Shown piece by piece: positions 53,305-62,307 of a stretch of DNA of 64,000 nucleotides. Origin of the DNA: CAZXYS01 sp964645005 (GTDB lineage: Bacteria; Bacteroidota; Ignavibacteria; Kapaibacteriales; UBA2268). The notes under the pieces were generated by a model that had not been told where the DNA came from, searched no databases, and worked only from the letters and a program-made list of their open reading frames with translations. The stretch covers positions 1 to 64,000 of the forward strand of contig CAZXYS010000011.1 in assembly GCA_964645005.1 (NCBI GenBank). The letters are read 5' to 3'. Numbering within the stretch: the stretch's first letter is position 1; each line of letters opens with the position of its first letter. The translations under genes and the position numbers were made by a program.

Positions 53305-55578
53305 TTGAAAATTCTTTTAAAAATAATACTCCTAATAACGCTCTTTTTTGTGTCCTGTCAACAAATTAGAGCAGAAGGCGGAGCCATTTATTATGACAAT
53401 GACCGCAGAGTTGATACCGTCGATTTCGGATTAACAATTGTGGGAGATACTCTTCGGGAAACATTTTACATTGGCAATACAGGTGATGATACGTTGAGAA
53501 TTACCGGCACCATGCCTTCCTTCGGAATTCTGGAATATCAGGGAAGAACCCAGGATAAAGAGGAATTCGACAGAGCCGGACAGGATACCATTGATTTCAA
53601 ACCCGGGCAATTCAAGAAGATAACTATCTTATTCATATCAAGTTCAAATTATCCGGCAGGCAAGAAAATTGCTTTACTTAGGCTGGCTGTGTTTGACAAG
53701 GATAAAGTCCAAAATCCGGAAGATGACTCCCAACTGGATACTCTTAGAGATTATCTGCTTATAGCAAGAAAGACAAATAAATATATCGAAGCATTCGAAG
53801 ATTCATACGATTTTGATTCTGTTTATATTGATCCCATAGTCCAGCCCGAGATTAAATGGAAAGTAAAAAATGTCTGGAAAGAGCCTCTGAGAATAGATGA
53901 TCAGAAATTCGACATACTCTCGCCAAAGATAACCAGGGATGAGTTTACCGTGGAGGGGGCTCCGTCAAATGATACGATTCCCGCCGGTACTCTTATAGAC
54001 TGGATTGTGAAATATATCCCGGAGAACACCGGCAGGGACAGTGCCAGAATTGAGTTGTCATATCGACCTGATCCCCAAAGGCATCCCGATTCCATTTTAA
54101 CTATTGATGCAAAATTTTACGGTACCGGCGTTTTACAAAAGCTGCTTTTAACAGAATCAAATTATGATATCTATCGAAGCGAGGATATATATAACGACAC
54201 TATCGATGTCGGTGAGATTAAAGTCAATTACGATGAAGAAAAAATTATTACAGGAACCATACAGAATCAAGGGAATATGCAGTTCGGCGTATTATCGCAG
54301 GAAGTTAACTTCGATGATAACACGCGGGGTGAAATATCCCTGATAAATGGTCTGCCGGAGGATAAGCGGATAATTACGGAAGGCTCGCATAGTTTTTCCA
54401 TCAAAATCAAACCTGAGCAAGCCGGTTCTTTTCTGGCAAAATATATTGTGGAAAGTGATATTGTCAAAAGAAATATTAAAAATTTCCCGGCTAAAGCCCG
54501 CCGCTTCAATTTGTATATAAGAGGTGCGGGCACTGCACCAAAGTTGAGTCTCGCCAGCGATACGGTGGATTTTGGCACTGTAGTGTTCAATCCCGACCAT
54601 CCCGAATGCCATAAGCGCAGGGATACAGTCGTACCTATTAAAAATGTCGGAAACCAGGAACTGAAAATTTCTCTTCAATTGGAACAGGGTAATTTTTCTT
54701 TTATGCCCGGGAAAACTACAATTCCACCCTACTCGGAGACATCTTATACCTTCTCATTTGATTCGCAATTGGATACATTTTCTACTAAAGTTACGATTTT
54801 TACAAATGAAATCGGAAAGAACAGCCATCACGATCTGATTCTCAAAGCTATTGGTTCACGTGCAAAAGCCGGTCGAATTTCTATACCTGACAAGCGAGGA
54901 AAGCCCGGCAGCACAATTGAGTACCCCTTGCTAACTGACGGTGAAAGGATGACTCTGGCACGAGTTTTTAATGATACTCTTACTTATGATCAAACCCTGC
55001 TGTCATTCGACAGTTATAATCCGACCAGAACTGCTTCCGAAGGAGGTGAGTACAATATCTTCGAGACCGAGCCCGGCAGACTTGCTATTAATCTAAGTAT
55101 GCCGCCGGGTACGACTTTTCGAAATGTCGATACACTGATAAAACTAAGATTCAGAGCTTTTCTGGGGCATAGAATATCATTCCCTGTAAGTTTCTCGAAT
55201 CCAAGATTCGGGGATGGGAAATGCCCTGAAGTTATGACATTGGAAACTTTCAATGGTTCCTTCACGCTGGATTCTCTCTGCGGATTGGATTATAAAGTAT
55301 ATGAAAGGAATAACGCCGACTTTAGACTGGAAACTCCCGAACCCAATCCTGCAAGCCGGTCTTCCAGTATAGAATTTGAAATGGCTTTCAAAACTAATGC
55401 AAGATTAGAGCTGTTTAATGCATTTGGGGAAAAGGTTTTAGATCTTGTTGGAGAAACTCTTCCGGCTGGCACTTATAAAGTGTCCATTCCGGCTAATCGA
55501 CTGTCCCCGGGTATATATTTCTGCAGGATGGAAGCCGGTATATTTAAAAAATCAAGGACAATTATAATTTCACGCTGA
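53305..55578 (+). CDS. T9SS surface protein with ASH and cohesin-like domains
   Basis: 757 residues starting with TTG, the only start that keeps the signal peptide (IILLITLFFVSCQQIRAEGG; it has both a lipobox-like FVSC and a signal peptidase I site after IRA). Repeated ASH/choice-of-anchor-D modules follow (VDFGLTIVGDTLRETFYIGN, near 410 DFGTVVFNPDHPECH). About 525-665 looks cohesin-like (PDKRGKPGSTIEYPLLTDG, LTYDQTLLSFDSY). The last ~80 residues are a T9SS sorting domain (PEPNPASRSSSIEFEM, LSPGIYFCRMEAG). Probably surface-exposed and adhesive or structural. A barrel gene follows after three bases. Confidence 0.82.
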   Translation: MKILLKIILLITLFFVSCQQIRAEGGAIYYDNDRRVDTVDFGLTIVGDTLRETFYIGNTGDDTLRITGTMPSFGILEYQGRTQDKEEFDRAGQDTIDFKPGQFKKITILFISSSNYPAGKKIALLRLAVFDKDKVQNPEDDSQLDTLRDYLLIARKTNKYIEAFEDSYDFDSVYIDPIVQPEIKWKVKNVWKEPLRIDDQKFDILSPKITRDEFTVEGAPSNDTIPAGTLIDWIVKYIPENTGRDSARIELSYRPDPQRHPDSILTIDAKFYGTGVLQKLLLTESNYDIYRSEDIYNDTIDVGEIKVNYDEEKIITGTIQNQGNMQFGVLSQEVNFDDNTRGEISLINGLPEDKRIITEGSHSFSIKIKPEQAGSFLAKYIVESDIVKRNIKNFPAKARRFNLYIRGAGTAPKLSLASDTVDFGTVVFNPDHPECHKRRDTVVPIKNVGNQELKISLQLEQGNFSFMPGKTTIPPYSETSYTFSFDSQLDTFSTKVTIFTNEIGKNSHHDLILKAIGSRAKAGRISIPDKRGKPGSTIEYPLLTDGERMTLARVFNDTLTYDQTLLSFDSYNPTRTASEGGEYNIFETEPGRLAINLSMPPGTTFRNVDTLIKLRFRAFLGHRISFPVSFSNPRFGDGKCPEVMTLETFNGSFTLDSLCGLDYKVYERNNADFRLETPEPNPASRSSSIEFEMAFKTNARLELFNAFGEKVLDLVGETLPAGTYKVSIPANRLSPGIYFCRMEAGIFKKSRTIIISR

Positions 55579-55581
55579 TTA

Positions 55582-56334
55582 ATGAAGAAAACTGTTTATA
55601 TATTGCTGTTTTATTTGCTCATTCCAATGAGCGGCTTTTCTCAGGGATTTGACTGGCAATATTCGGCAAGGCTGCCGCAGGAAGTCCCGCAGTTTTTTGT
55701 GGGATTGACCGCAGAAGCAGGGTATCAATCTCATTTCGGTGAGTTTCCTTATCTGGAGAACTTCAAATGCTGTGAATATAATTCCGGCAGCGGAGTAGGA
55801 GCCAATATCGGCATTGCTGCCGAATACTGGAAGAAGGCGAACATGGTTTACGGGGGAAAGGTCCTGACCTCCTTCGTTCCGGGGAATTTCAATACGCTTG
55901 TGGACGGGCAGATGCTCAGTAATAACAGGGAATTGATAACTGAGTATGAATTTTCATCAGTAATTACTTACATATCGGCGGAAGTATTTATAAAGCGGCG
56001 AATAGCCGAAACTCATTTGTTTATTAGTGGTAATTTGGGATTTGGGTATTTATTGAACAAGCAATTTGAATTTAAAGAGAAAGTTTTTTCTCCGGCGAAT
56101 TACACCTTTGTAGATGGTTCACAGGTAAGAAACCTTGAAGGTACGGTAGGCGAACTGAATAAATTAATGCTGCTGCCCGGGATACATATAGGTTATGACT
56201 TGAATCTTGGGAGGGGTATGTATGCATCGCCGTCTATCTCTCTTGGGTATTCTCCTGTGGATTTCACGGAAACAAGTGAATGGAAAAGGGTGGTTTATTC
56301 TTTTGGTATAACGATTTACAGAGGAATACTCTAA
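55582..56334 (+). CDS. Outer-membrane beta-barrel protein
   Basis: 250 residues. Signal peptide 1-18 (SGFSQG). The remainder has alternating strands with Gly/aromatic patterning (FFVGLTAEAGYQSHFGEFPY, GVGANIGIAAEYW, LFISGNLGFGYLL, ASPSISLGYSP, VYSFGITIYRG), typical of an eight- to ten-stranded barrel. It starts three bases after the T9SS surface protein, so it may be its outer-membrane partner. Family not named. Confidence 0.72.
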   Translation: MKKTVYILLFYLLIPMSGFSQGFDWQYSARLPQEVPQFFVGLTAEAGYQSHFGEFPYLENFKCCEYNSGSGVGANIGIAAEYWKKANMVYGGKVLTSFVPGNFNTLVDGQMLSNNRELITEYEFSSVITYISAEVFIKRRIAETHLFISGNLGFGYLLNKQFEFKEKVFSPANYTFVDGSQVRNLEGTVGELNKLMLLPGIHIGYDLNLGRGMYASPSISLGYSPVDFTETSEWKRVVYSFGITIYRGIL

Positions 56335-56411
56335 GTACAATTAAAATGTGGCAGCAGGGGAAGATCACCGAACTGTTATGAACAAATTATTAGCAGGTTA
56401 AATAAGGATAT

Positions 56412-57164
56412 ATGGGCGAAATACTAACGACTGTTTTAATTGGAATTATAATGGGTTTTAGTTCGGGTATGTTTGGAATTGGAGGATCAATCGTTGCCAC
56501 GCCGTTTTTAAAAATGTTTCTTACTTTAACACCGATAGCAGCAATAGCAACTCCTTTGCCGGCTGCGATTCCATCGGCTGCTTCGGGTTCTATCAAGTAC
56601 CACAGGTCGGGATTGATCAATTACAGGTTAGCCGGTCTTGCTTTGACAGCGGCAGTGCCATTTGGTATCCTCGGGACGTGGGTTACGGGTCATATTGACG
56701 GCACGGCATTATTAGTTGCCAAAGCCATATTTTTAGCGCTGCTGGGGATAAAATTCTTCGTATCGAGCTGGCTTCTGAAAAAGAAGGAAGCCCCTGAGAA
56801 GATCACTCTTCTGGGCGGACTTATCAGCGGTGCACTTGCAGGATTTGTTGCGGGAGTGATTGCTGTTGGCGGCGGAATAATAATGGTTACTGCCTTTGTC
56901 CGAGTTAACAATCTTCCTATGAAAAATGCAGTCGCCACTTCTCTGTTATGTGTCGGCATACTTGCAATAATAAACAGCATAGGGCATTTTACAATGGGGC
57001 ATATTGATACATTTATAACATTGATCCTGGCGGCAACAGTTATCCCATTTTCATATTTGGGAGCAAAGCTTGCCGTATCTTTAAGGAATAAAACTCTGGA
57101 GAGATTATTTGGCATTCTCATGATTATCTTTGCTATCTATTTCATAATTTTGCAGTTAACTTAA
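56412..57164 (+). CDS. TauE/SafE-family membrane permease
   Basis: 250 residues with about eight helices. The two internal repeats typical of the family are visible: GIIMGFSSGMFGIGGSIVAT near the start, and GGLISGALAGFVAGVIAVGG in the middle. Members are proposed exporters of sulfite, sulfonates or sulfoacetate; substrate not determinable. No sulfur genes are adjacent. Ribosome-like AAGGATAT before the ATG. Confidence 0.88.
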   Translation: MGEILTTVLIGIIMGFSSGMFGIGGSIVATPFLKMFLTLTPIAAIATPLPAAIPSAASGSIKYHRSGLINYRLAGLALTAAVPFGILGTWVTGHIDGTALLVAKAIFLALLGIKFFVSSWLLKKKEAPEKITLLGGLISGALAGFVAGVIAVGGGIIMVTAFVRVNNLPMKNAVATSLLCVGILAIINSIGHFTMGHIDTFITLILAATVIPFSYLGAKLAVSLRNKTLERLFGILMIIFAIYFIILQLT

Positions 57165-57241
57165 TAAGTGAGTAATTTAAACAAATAAGCAATTAAACCG
57201 TTTTAAAAAACGAAAAAAATTTTAAACAATACAGGTCATTG

Positions 57242-58171
57242 ATGTCAGGAGATAAGAACATAATTTTCATGGGGAGTCCTGATTTTTCGGTTCCTTCTCT
57301 TGAGGCTGTGCATAATGAATTCGGCGTAAAAGCGGTTGTAACGGTACCTGATAAACCAAAAGGAAGAGGAAGAAAATTACAACCTTCGCCGGTAAAACAG
57401 AAAGCGGAAGAACATAGAATACCCGTCATGCAGCCGGAAAAACTGAAAGATGAAAAATTTATCGAAGAATTTTCCACCTATGAGCCGGATATAATTGTAG
57501 TTGTTGCTTTTAGGATACTCCCTCCGGAAATTTACGAACAGGCAAGAATCGGTGCTTTTAATATCCATGCGAGTCTTTTACCTAAATATCGCGGCGCCGC
57601 GCCTGTCAACTGGGCTATAATAAATGGAGAAACTACTACAGGTGTGACCTCATTCCTGCTGCAGAGAAAAGTTGATACAGGCGAGATCCTGCTTCAGGAC
57701 TCAATTGATATACCCGAAAATACAACTGCCGGCGATCTCCGCGATATGCTCATGCCCAAAGCAGCGGAAATGTCTGTAGATACTTGCAGGCTGCTAATTA
57801 GTGGTAATTACAAAACTTATCCCCAGGACGATTCAAAAGCTGCACCAGCCCCGAAAATATTCACAGAAGAATGTGAGATTAACTGGAATCAACATGCGCG
57901 GAATCTAAGCAATTTTATTAACGGGGTGTCTCCCATTCCCGGAGCCTGGACAAATTGGGAGCACAAACGATTGAAAATACTTCGTTCGGCATATTCATCC
58001 TGTGGAGTGGGGGTTCCGGGGGAATTTGCCATTCATGGAATCAATATGACGGTTCAATGCGGCAAGGGTAAAATCTCTGTACTTGAATTGCAATTGCAGG
58101 GGAAAAAACCTATGAAAATTCAGGAATTTCTGCAGGGTTGGCGAGGTGAAAAGAAAGGAAAATTCGTATGA
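57242..58171 (+). CDS. fmt: Methionyl-tRNA formyltransferase
   Basis: 309 residues from the ATG at 57242 (a TTG lies directly before). Formyltransferase fold: IIFMGSPDFSVPSLEA, IVVVAFRILPPEIYEQ, the active-site NIHASLLPKYRGAAPVNWAI with Asn and His, and TGVTSFLLQRKVDTGEIL. The C-terminal tRNA-binding domain (about 205-309) is present. It formylates initiator Met-tRNA. def, its usual partner, is not adjacent. Confidence 0.95.
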   Translation: MSGDKNIIFMGSPDFSVPSLEAVHNEFGVKAVVTVPDKPKGRGRKLQPSPVKQKAEEHRIPVMQPEKLKDEKFIEEFSTYEPDIIVVVAFRILPPEIYEQARIGAFNIHASLLPKYRGAAPVNWAIINGETTTGVTSFLLQRKVDTGEILLQDSIDIPENTTAGDLRDMLMPKAAEMSVDTCRLLISGNYKTYPQDDSKAAPAPKIFTEECEINWNQHARNLSNFINGVSPIPGAWTNWEHKRLKILRSAYSSCGVGVPGEFAIHGINMTVQCGKGKISVLELQLQGKKPMKIQEFLQGWRGEKKGKFV

Positions 58172-58309
58172 TCTAATAAAATACTTTTAAAAATTTTTTT
58201 TAATACTTAAAATAGATTAATTTTGGTACAGTTTAAATAAAATTATAATATATTTTTCAAAACCAAAAATAAGTAAAAATATATTGACAAATATCCGGAC
58301 TAATCGACC

Positions 58310-59269
58310 ATGAAAAGAATCGGAATTTTCACCAGCGGCGGCGACGCACCGGGAATGAACGCTCATATTCGTGCTGTAGTACGAACGGCTTTAGCTCGCG
58401 GAGTCGAAGTATACGGTATTATGAACGGTTTTAACGGCATGATAGAAGGAGATTTCAAGCAATTAGGCAGGAGAGAAACAGTAAATCTCATTTCACAGGG
58501 AGGCACCATGCTGAAGACAAGCCGTTCACGCGAGTTTATGGAACCCGGCGGCAGAGCAGCGGCAGCAATTCAGTTAAAAGAAGCCCGGATTGAAGGCGTT
58601 ATTGCCTGTGGCGGCAACGGTACTTTCCGCGGCACGCATGCGCTATGGCAGGAACATAAAATCCCTGTTATAGGAACTCCAGGGACAATCGATAATGATC
58701 TGTACGGGACTATGTACACTATTGGTTATGACACTGCTTTAAATACCGCTGCGGATGCCATTGACAGGATCAGGGACACCGCTGATTCTCATGGAAGGGT
58801 GTTCATAATTGAAGTTATGGGACGCCATGCAGGGCACATAGCTATGGATGTCGGTATATCCTGCGGGGCTGAGTATATTGCGGTACCGGAGACTGTCACT
58901 AATCTTGATACACTATATCAAAGGATACTAAAACAAGGTAAAAATCGAAGGACGATCGTTATTGTCGGTGAAGGTGATGAGTTGGGAAATGCACCTATTA
59001 TAGCAAAAAAACTGAAAGATAAATATGACATTAGCGCGAAAGTGACCATCCTCGGGCATATTCAGCGAGGCGGCAGCCCTACGGTCAAAGACAGATTGCT
59101 GGCAAGCCATCTTGGAATGGAAGCTGTGGATGCACTTTTGGCAGGGAAATCCGATATTATGATCGGACGCGTCCATCACGAAATACTATATACACCGCTG
59201 GAGGAAACCTGGACGAAACAAAAGTCTATTCCTGACTTTTTATATAAATTAGCGGATATTTTATTATAA
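58310..59269 (+). CDS. pfkA: 6-phosphofructokinase
   Basis: 319 residues, the ATP-PFK length. TSGGDAPGMNAHIRAVVR binds ATP, TIDNDLYGTMYTIGYDTA holds the catalytic Asp pair (TIDND), and EVMGRHAGHIA binds fructose 6-phosphate. The ATP/Mg segment reads CGGNGTFRG: in the usual GGDGS motif the Asp (Asp103 of E. coli) is Asn, so ATP versus PPi use and Mg binding deserve checking; Gly after it, the ATP-type mark, is kept. Controls the committed step of glycolysis. nadK follows after 18 bases. Confidence 0.93.
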   Translation: MKRIGIFTSGGDAPGMNAHIRAVVRTALARGVEVYGIMNGFNGMIEGDFKQLGRRETVNLISQGGTMLKTSRSREFMEPGGRAAAAIQLKEARIEGVIACGGNGTFRGTHALWQEHKIPVIGTPGTIDNDLYGTMYTIGYDTALNTAADAIDRIRDTADSHGRVFIIEVMGRHAGHIAMDVGISCGAEYIAVPETVTNLDTLYQRILKQGKNRRTIVIVGEGDELGNAPIIAKKLKDKYDISAKVTILGHIQRGGSPTVKDRLLASHLGMEAVDALLAGKSDIMIGRVHHEILYTPLEETWTKQKSIPDFLYKLADILL

Positions 59270-59287
59270 ATTAAGTTCAGTTCATTT

Positions 59288-60163
59288 ATGAAAAGAATTG
59301 CCTTTTACATTAGTCCCGACAAAGCCGCTGCTTATCAATGGGCGGAATTTACAGCTGAAAAATTGAAAGAACTTGGCGCTGAATGCGGGGCACCTTCTGA
59401 AATGATTAAAAATTTTAAAAAAGAAAATCTGGAATTCGTTAAACCGGTTCCTTATGAGGAATTTGAAAAATTTGCTGATGTAGTTATTTCTTTCGGAGGT
59501 GATGGCAGTATGCTATCAGCCGCACGTACGTTGATCAAAACAAATGTTCCCATTATGGGAGTGAATGTAGGGAATCTTGGTTTTCTGGCGGAGTTTTCCG
59601 TAAAAGACCTTGAAAAATCATTAAAAGACCTTGTAGAAGGTAATTATCGCGTTGTAGACAGGGTTGTTATTGAAACCGTAATTGATAATGAAACTATATA
59701 CGCATTGAATGATGTAGTAATCGAGAAAAAAGATTCTTCAAGGATGATTACAGTCTCTGCTTATGCCAATGATAAATTCATAGCTGACTATAGAGCCGAC
59801 GGATTGCTTCTAACAACTCCTGCCGGTTCAACAGCTTATAACCTTTCGTGCGGCGGTCCCATAATTTCACCGTCAACACCGGTTTTTTGTATTACACCTA
59901 TCTCCCCGCATTCACTTACTCATAGACCGCTGGTGATTGACGACACGAGCGAGATCAAATTAACGGTTTATTCTCCTACCGGTTATTGCAATTTTGTTGC
60001 CGACGGTCAGCACGAAAAGCAACTGGCTAACAACGACAGCATCTTATTCAAAAAATCAGAAGAAAAAATTAAGCTCATAAAGCCATTGAAAACAACTTAT
60101 TATGACTTATTAAGGGCGAAGCTGCTCTGGGCTGCGAATACCGTAAGAAAAAAGGATCAATAA
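59288..60163 (+). CDS. nadK: NAD kinase
   Basis: 291 residues. Diacylglycerol-kinase-like fold: VISFGGDGSMLSAART carries the GGDG catalytic motif, NVGNLGFLAEF, and ADGLLLTTPAGSTAYNLSCG with GGPIISPS, the NAD-binding Gly-rich segment. Phosphorylates NAD to NADP. Likely co-transcribed with pfkA. Confidence 0.95.
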   Translation: MKRIAFYISPDKAAAYQWAEFTAEKLKELGAECGAPSEMIKNFKKENLEFVKPVPYEEFEKFADVVISFGGDGSMLSAARTLIKTNVPIMGVNVGNLGFLAEFSVKDLEKSLKDLVEGNYRVVDRVVIETVIDNETIYALNDVVIEKKDSSRMITVSAYANDKFIADYRADGLLLTTPAGSTAYNLSCGGPIISPSTPVFCITPISPHSLTHRPLVIDDTSEIKLTVYSPTGYCNFVADGQHEKQLANNDSILFKKSEEKIKLIKPLKTTYYDLLRAKLLWAANTVRKKDQ

Positions 60164-60172
60164 AGAATTTTC

Positions 60173-60382
60173 TTACTTTCGTTTGATTCTTGAAAACAGA
60201 CCTATCTCAGGGCTGAAAATGAATTTCAATATAGCCATCGTCCATGATTTATGAGTCTTGAGATTGTCATAATATTCGGGAACTGATTTCCTCAATTTGT
60301 GCAGACGGCTGCCGTGGATGTTGGGAAAGTAATCATACTCGTTGTGGCAGCCTACATTGAAAGCCAGTTTGTTTAAAGGACC
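60173..60382 (-). pseudogene. Remnant of a sphingolipid/fatty-acid desaturase C-terminus
   Basis: An open minus-strand segment of 69 codons and a TAA, without a start. It reads GPLNKLAFNVGCHNEYDYFP, then NIHGSRLHKLRKSVPEYYDN, then LKTHKSWTMAILKFIFSPEI, ending LFSRIKRK. This is the C-terminus of the sphingolipid delta-4 desaturase (DEGS-like) type, where the live form reads NVGYHNEHHDFPN ... P-x-YYDN ... F-x-R-x-K. The third histidine box is broken (HNEYDYFP in place of HNEHHDFP), and an in-frame TAG at 60383-60385 precedes it. The rest of the gene is not found upstream. Confidence 0.7.
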
Positions 60383-60385
60383 CTA

Positions 60386-60656
60386 TTTATGAATAATCCT
60401 ATAGCCAATTGCATAAATACCAGCCCTATTACTATCTAGGCTAAAGAAATAAATTTTACATTATCCATCAAATTATAGCATTTTTTTCCATTCTCAACTA
60501 ACAAATTTTCAGTTAATGTGTATATCTTATTAAGCGAGGGACTTTAAATAATTTTCGGTGAGCAAAGAGACTTTGACAGTTTCGACAATGATAACTAATT
60601 CATTGTCAGAACCGGATTTTTTTGAATTGAATGTTTTACTTTTCAAGGACTGGAAA
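60386..60656. other. Intergenic stretch before the response regulators
   Basis: About 270 bases between the desaturase remnant and the first response regulator. No intact gene; partly AT-rich. A GTG-started in-frame extension of the regulator (60558-60656) is open but has no family similarity and is better read as leader. Confidence 0.4.
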
Positions 60657-61319
60657 ATGAAAAGAATACTATTGGCTGACGATCACAGCATCGTTCATGA
60701 GGGACTGAAATCAGTTCTGAATGATAGAAAAGATTTTAAGATAATTGATTCCGCCTATTCAGGGGACGAAACAATAAGTAAAATCAAAAAACGCAAATTC
60801 GATCTTGTGATACTTGATATTAGTATGCCCGGTAAAAGCATATTTCAGGTGGTTGATGATATTAGATCGCGGAATCCGGACCTGCCTATCATTGTCTATT
60901 CAATTTACCCTGAAGAGCATTATGCAATCAAACTAATGGAGATGGGCATTAATGGCTATCTGAACAAGTCATCGGGATTGCAGGAGATTACAAACGCGAT
61001 CGAGAAAGTTCTTACAGGAAAGCTTTATATATCAAACAACCTGTCGGAATTTTACGCCAATTTCATAAAAACAGGTAATGATAAGTCTAAATATGAAAAT
61101 CTGACACCAAGAGAATATGATATTTTCATTATGCTTGCGTCTGGCAGCAGTGTCACTAAAATATCCGAAAAGTATAATCTTAGCAAAAGTACTATTGCTA
61201 ACCATAGGAATCATATTCTGAGAAAACTGAATTTGGCAAATAACGTACAATTGACGCTTTATGCTATCAATCACGATTTATTAGATTCTCATACTCTATT
61301 CTCAGATGATAGCATATGA
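60657..61319 (+). CDS. NarL/FixJ-type response regulator, first of pair
   Basis: 220 residues from the ATG at 60657, which has AAGGA upstream and begins the receiver domain; the longer frame from 60558 adds an unrelated tail. Receiver 1-120 with Asp8/Asp9 (LLADDH), phospho-acceptor Asp54 (VILDIS) and Lys104. LuxR-type helix-turn-helix at about 145-210 (NLTPREYDIFIMLASGSSVT, LSKSTIANHRNHIL). DNA-binding transcription regulator. No histidine kinase in the window. A paralogue follows after 159 bases. Confidence 0.92.
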   Translation: MKRILLADDHSIVHEGLKSVLNDRKDFKIIDSAYSGDETISKIKKRKFDLVILDISMPGKSIFQVVDDIRSRNPDLPIIVYSIYPEEHYAIKLMEMGINGYLNKSSGLQEITNAIEKVLTGKLYISNNLSEFYANFIKTGNDKSKYENLTPREYDIFIMLASGSSVTKISEKYNLSKSTIANHRNHILRKLNLANNVQLTLYAINHDLLDSHTLFSDDSI

Positions 61320-61478
61320 TCGGATATTATTTGTATTTATTATGTCATAAACTCTTGAAAGGATAAGATAAAATGATATATTCCTTTTGAAATATTATAA
61401 ATTTTTAATAAATTGATTTTTGTTTTTAGATATATTTATTAATAAATACTATTGTAAAATTTATTACAAAATGAAAAA

Positions 61479-62120
61479 ATGATAAAGATCATTTTGGGCG
61501 ATGCCCACGAAATTGTCCACATGGGCATGAAAGAACTTTGTAAAGAGTGCAGTGATATGGAATTAGCCGACCATGCCACATCTGCCGAGGAACTTATTGA
61601 AAAAATCAAACAACAGGAATTTGACCTTGTAATTCTTGATATCAATGTTAGAGAGAAAAACACGATCGATATTATTAATGAAATCAAAAATTTCAAACCG
61701 GACCTGCCTATCATTGTTTATTCGATGTTCCCTGAAGAAAACTATGCTGTTCGACTGATCCAGACAGGAGCTTCCAGTTATATTTATAAAGCCAACGGTC
61801 TTGACGACCTTATCAAAGCTATCAGGAAAGTAGTAAACGGGGGCATTTATATTACTTCAGCTTTGGCTGAACAATATGCTGTCAGCATGAAAAACAGGGA
61901 CAACAGAACGCTGCATGAAACACTTACCAACAGGGAATTCCAGATCATGATCATGCTTGCTTCAGGAATGAGCGTAAACGATATTGCTAAAAAGCTTTAC
62001 TTAAGTAAAAGCACTGTCAGCAATCACAGGCATCAGATCCTTAAAAAACTTAAATTGAAGAATAGTGCCGAAGTTTCTCTCTATGCAGTAAAAACAGGAC
62101 TTCTGCTTTATCCGCATTAA
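61479..62120 (+). CDS. NarL/FixJ-type response regulator, second of pair
   Basis: 213 residues, clearly paralogous to the preceding gene along its length (PDLPIIVYSMFPEENYAV vs PDLPIIVYSIYPEEHYAI). Receiver has Asp54 (VILDIN) and Lys104, but the acidic pair at 8-9 reads GDAH: Asp9 is Ala, which may weaken Mg binding and phosphorylation. HTH at about 140-205 (LTNREFQIMIMLASGMSVND, LSKSTVSNHRHQIL). Tandem duplication is likely; partner kinase unknown. Confidence 0.92.
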   Translation: MIKIILGDAHEIVHMGMKELCKECSDMELADHATSAEELIEKIKQQEFDLVILDINVREKNTIDIINEIKNFKPDLPIIVYSMFPEENYAVRLIQTGASSYIYKANGLDDLIKAIRKVVNGGIYITSALAEQYAVSMKNRDNRTLHETLTNREFQIMIMLASGMSVNDIAKKLYLSKSTVSNHRHQILKKLKLKNSAEVSLYAVKTGLLLYPH

Positions 62121-62307
62121 CATTGAAAATCAAATCTTTATGTAAGTAATATTTTCCGTATTCACATATATAAAACTTAATTGAACAATCTAATATCGAA
62201 ATTAGGTGCTGCTTAATTTTATTAAAATATATAAGATATTACTGATTTCGTAGAAATTTATTATTTTTGTAGATTATTTTTAAATGTAGCAAAAATAATG
62301 TGAAAAT

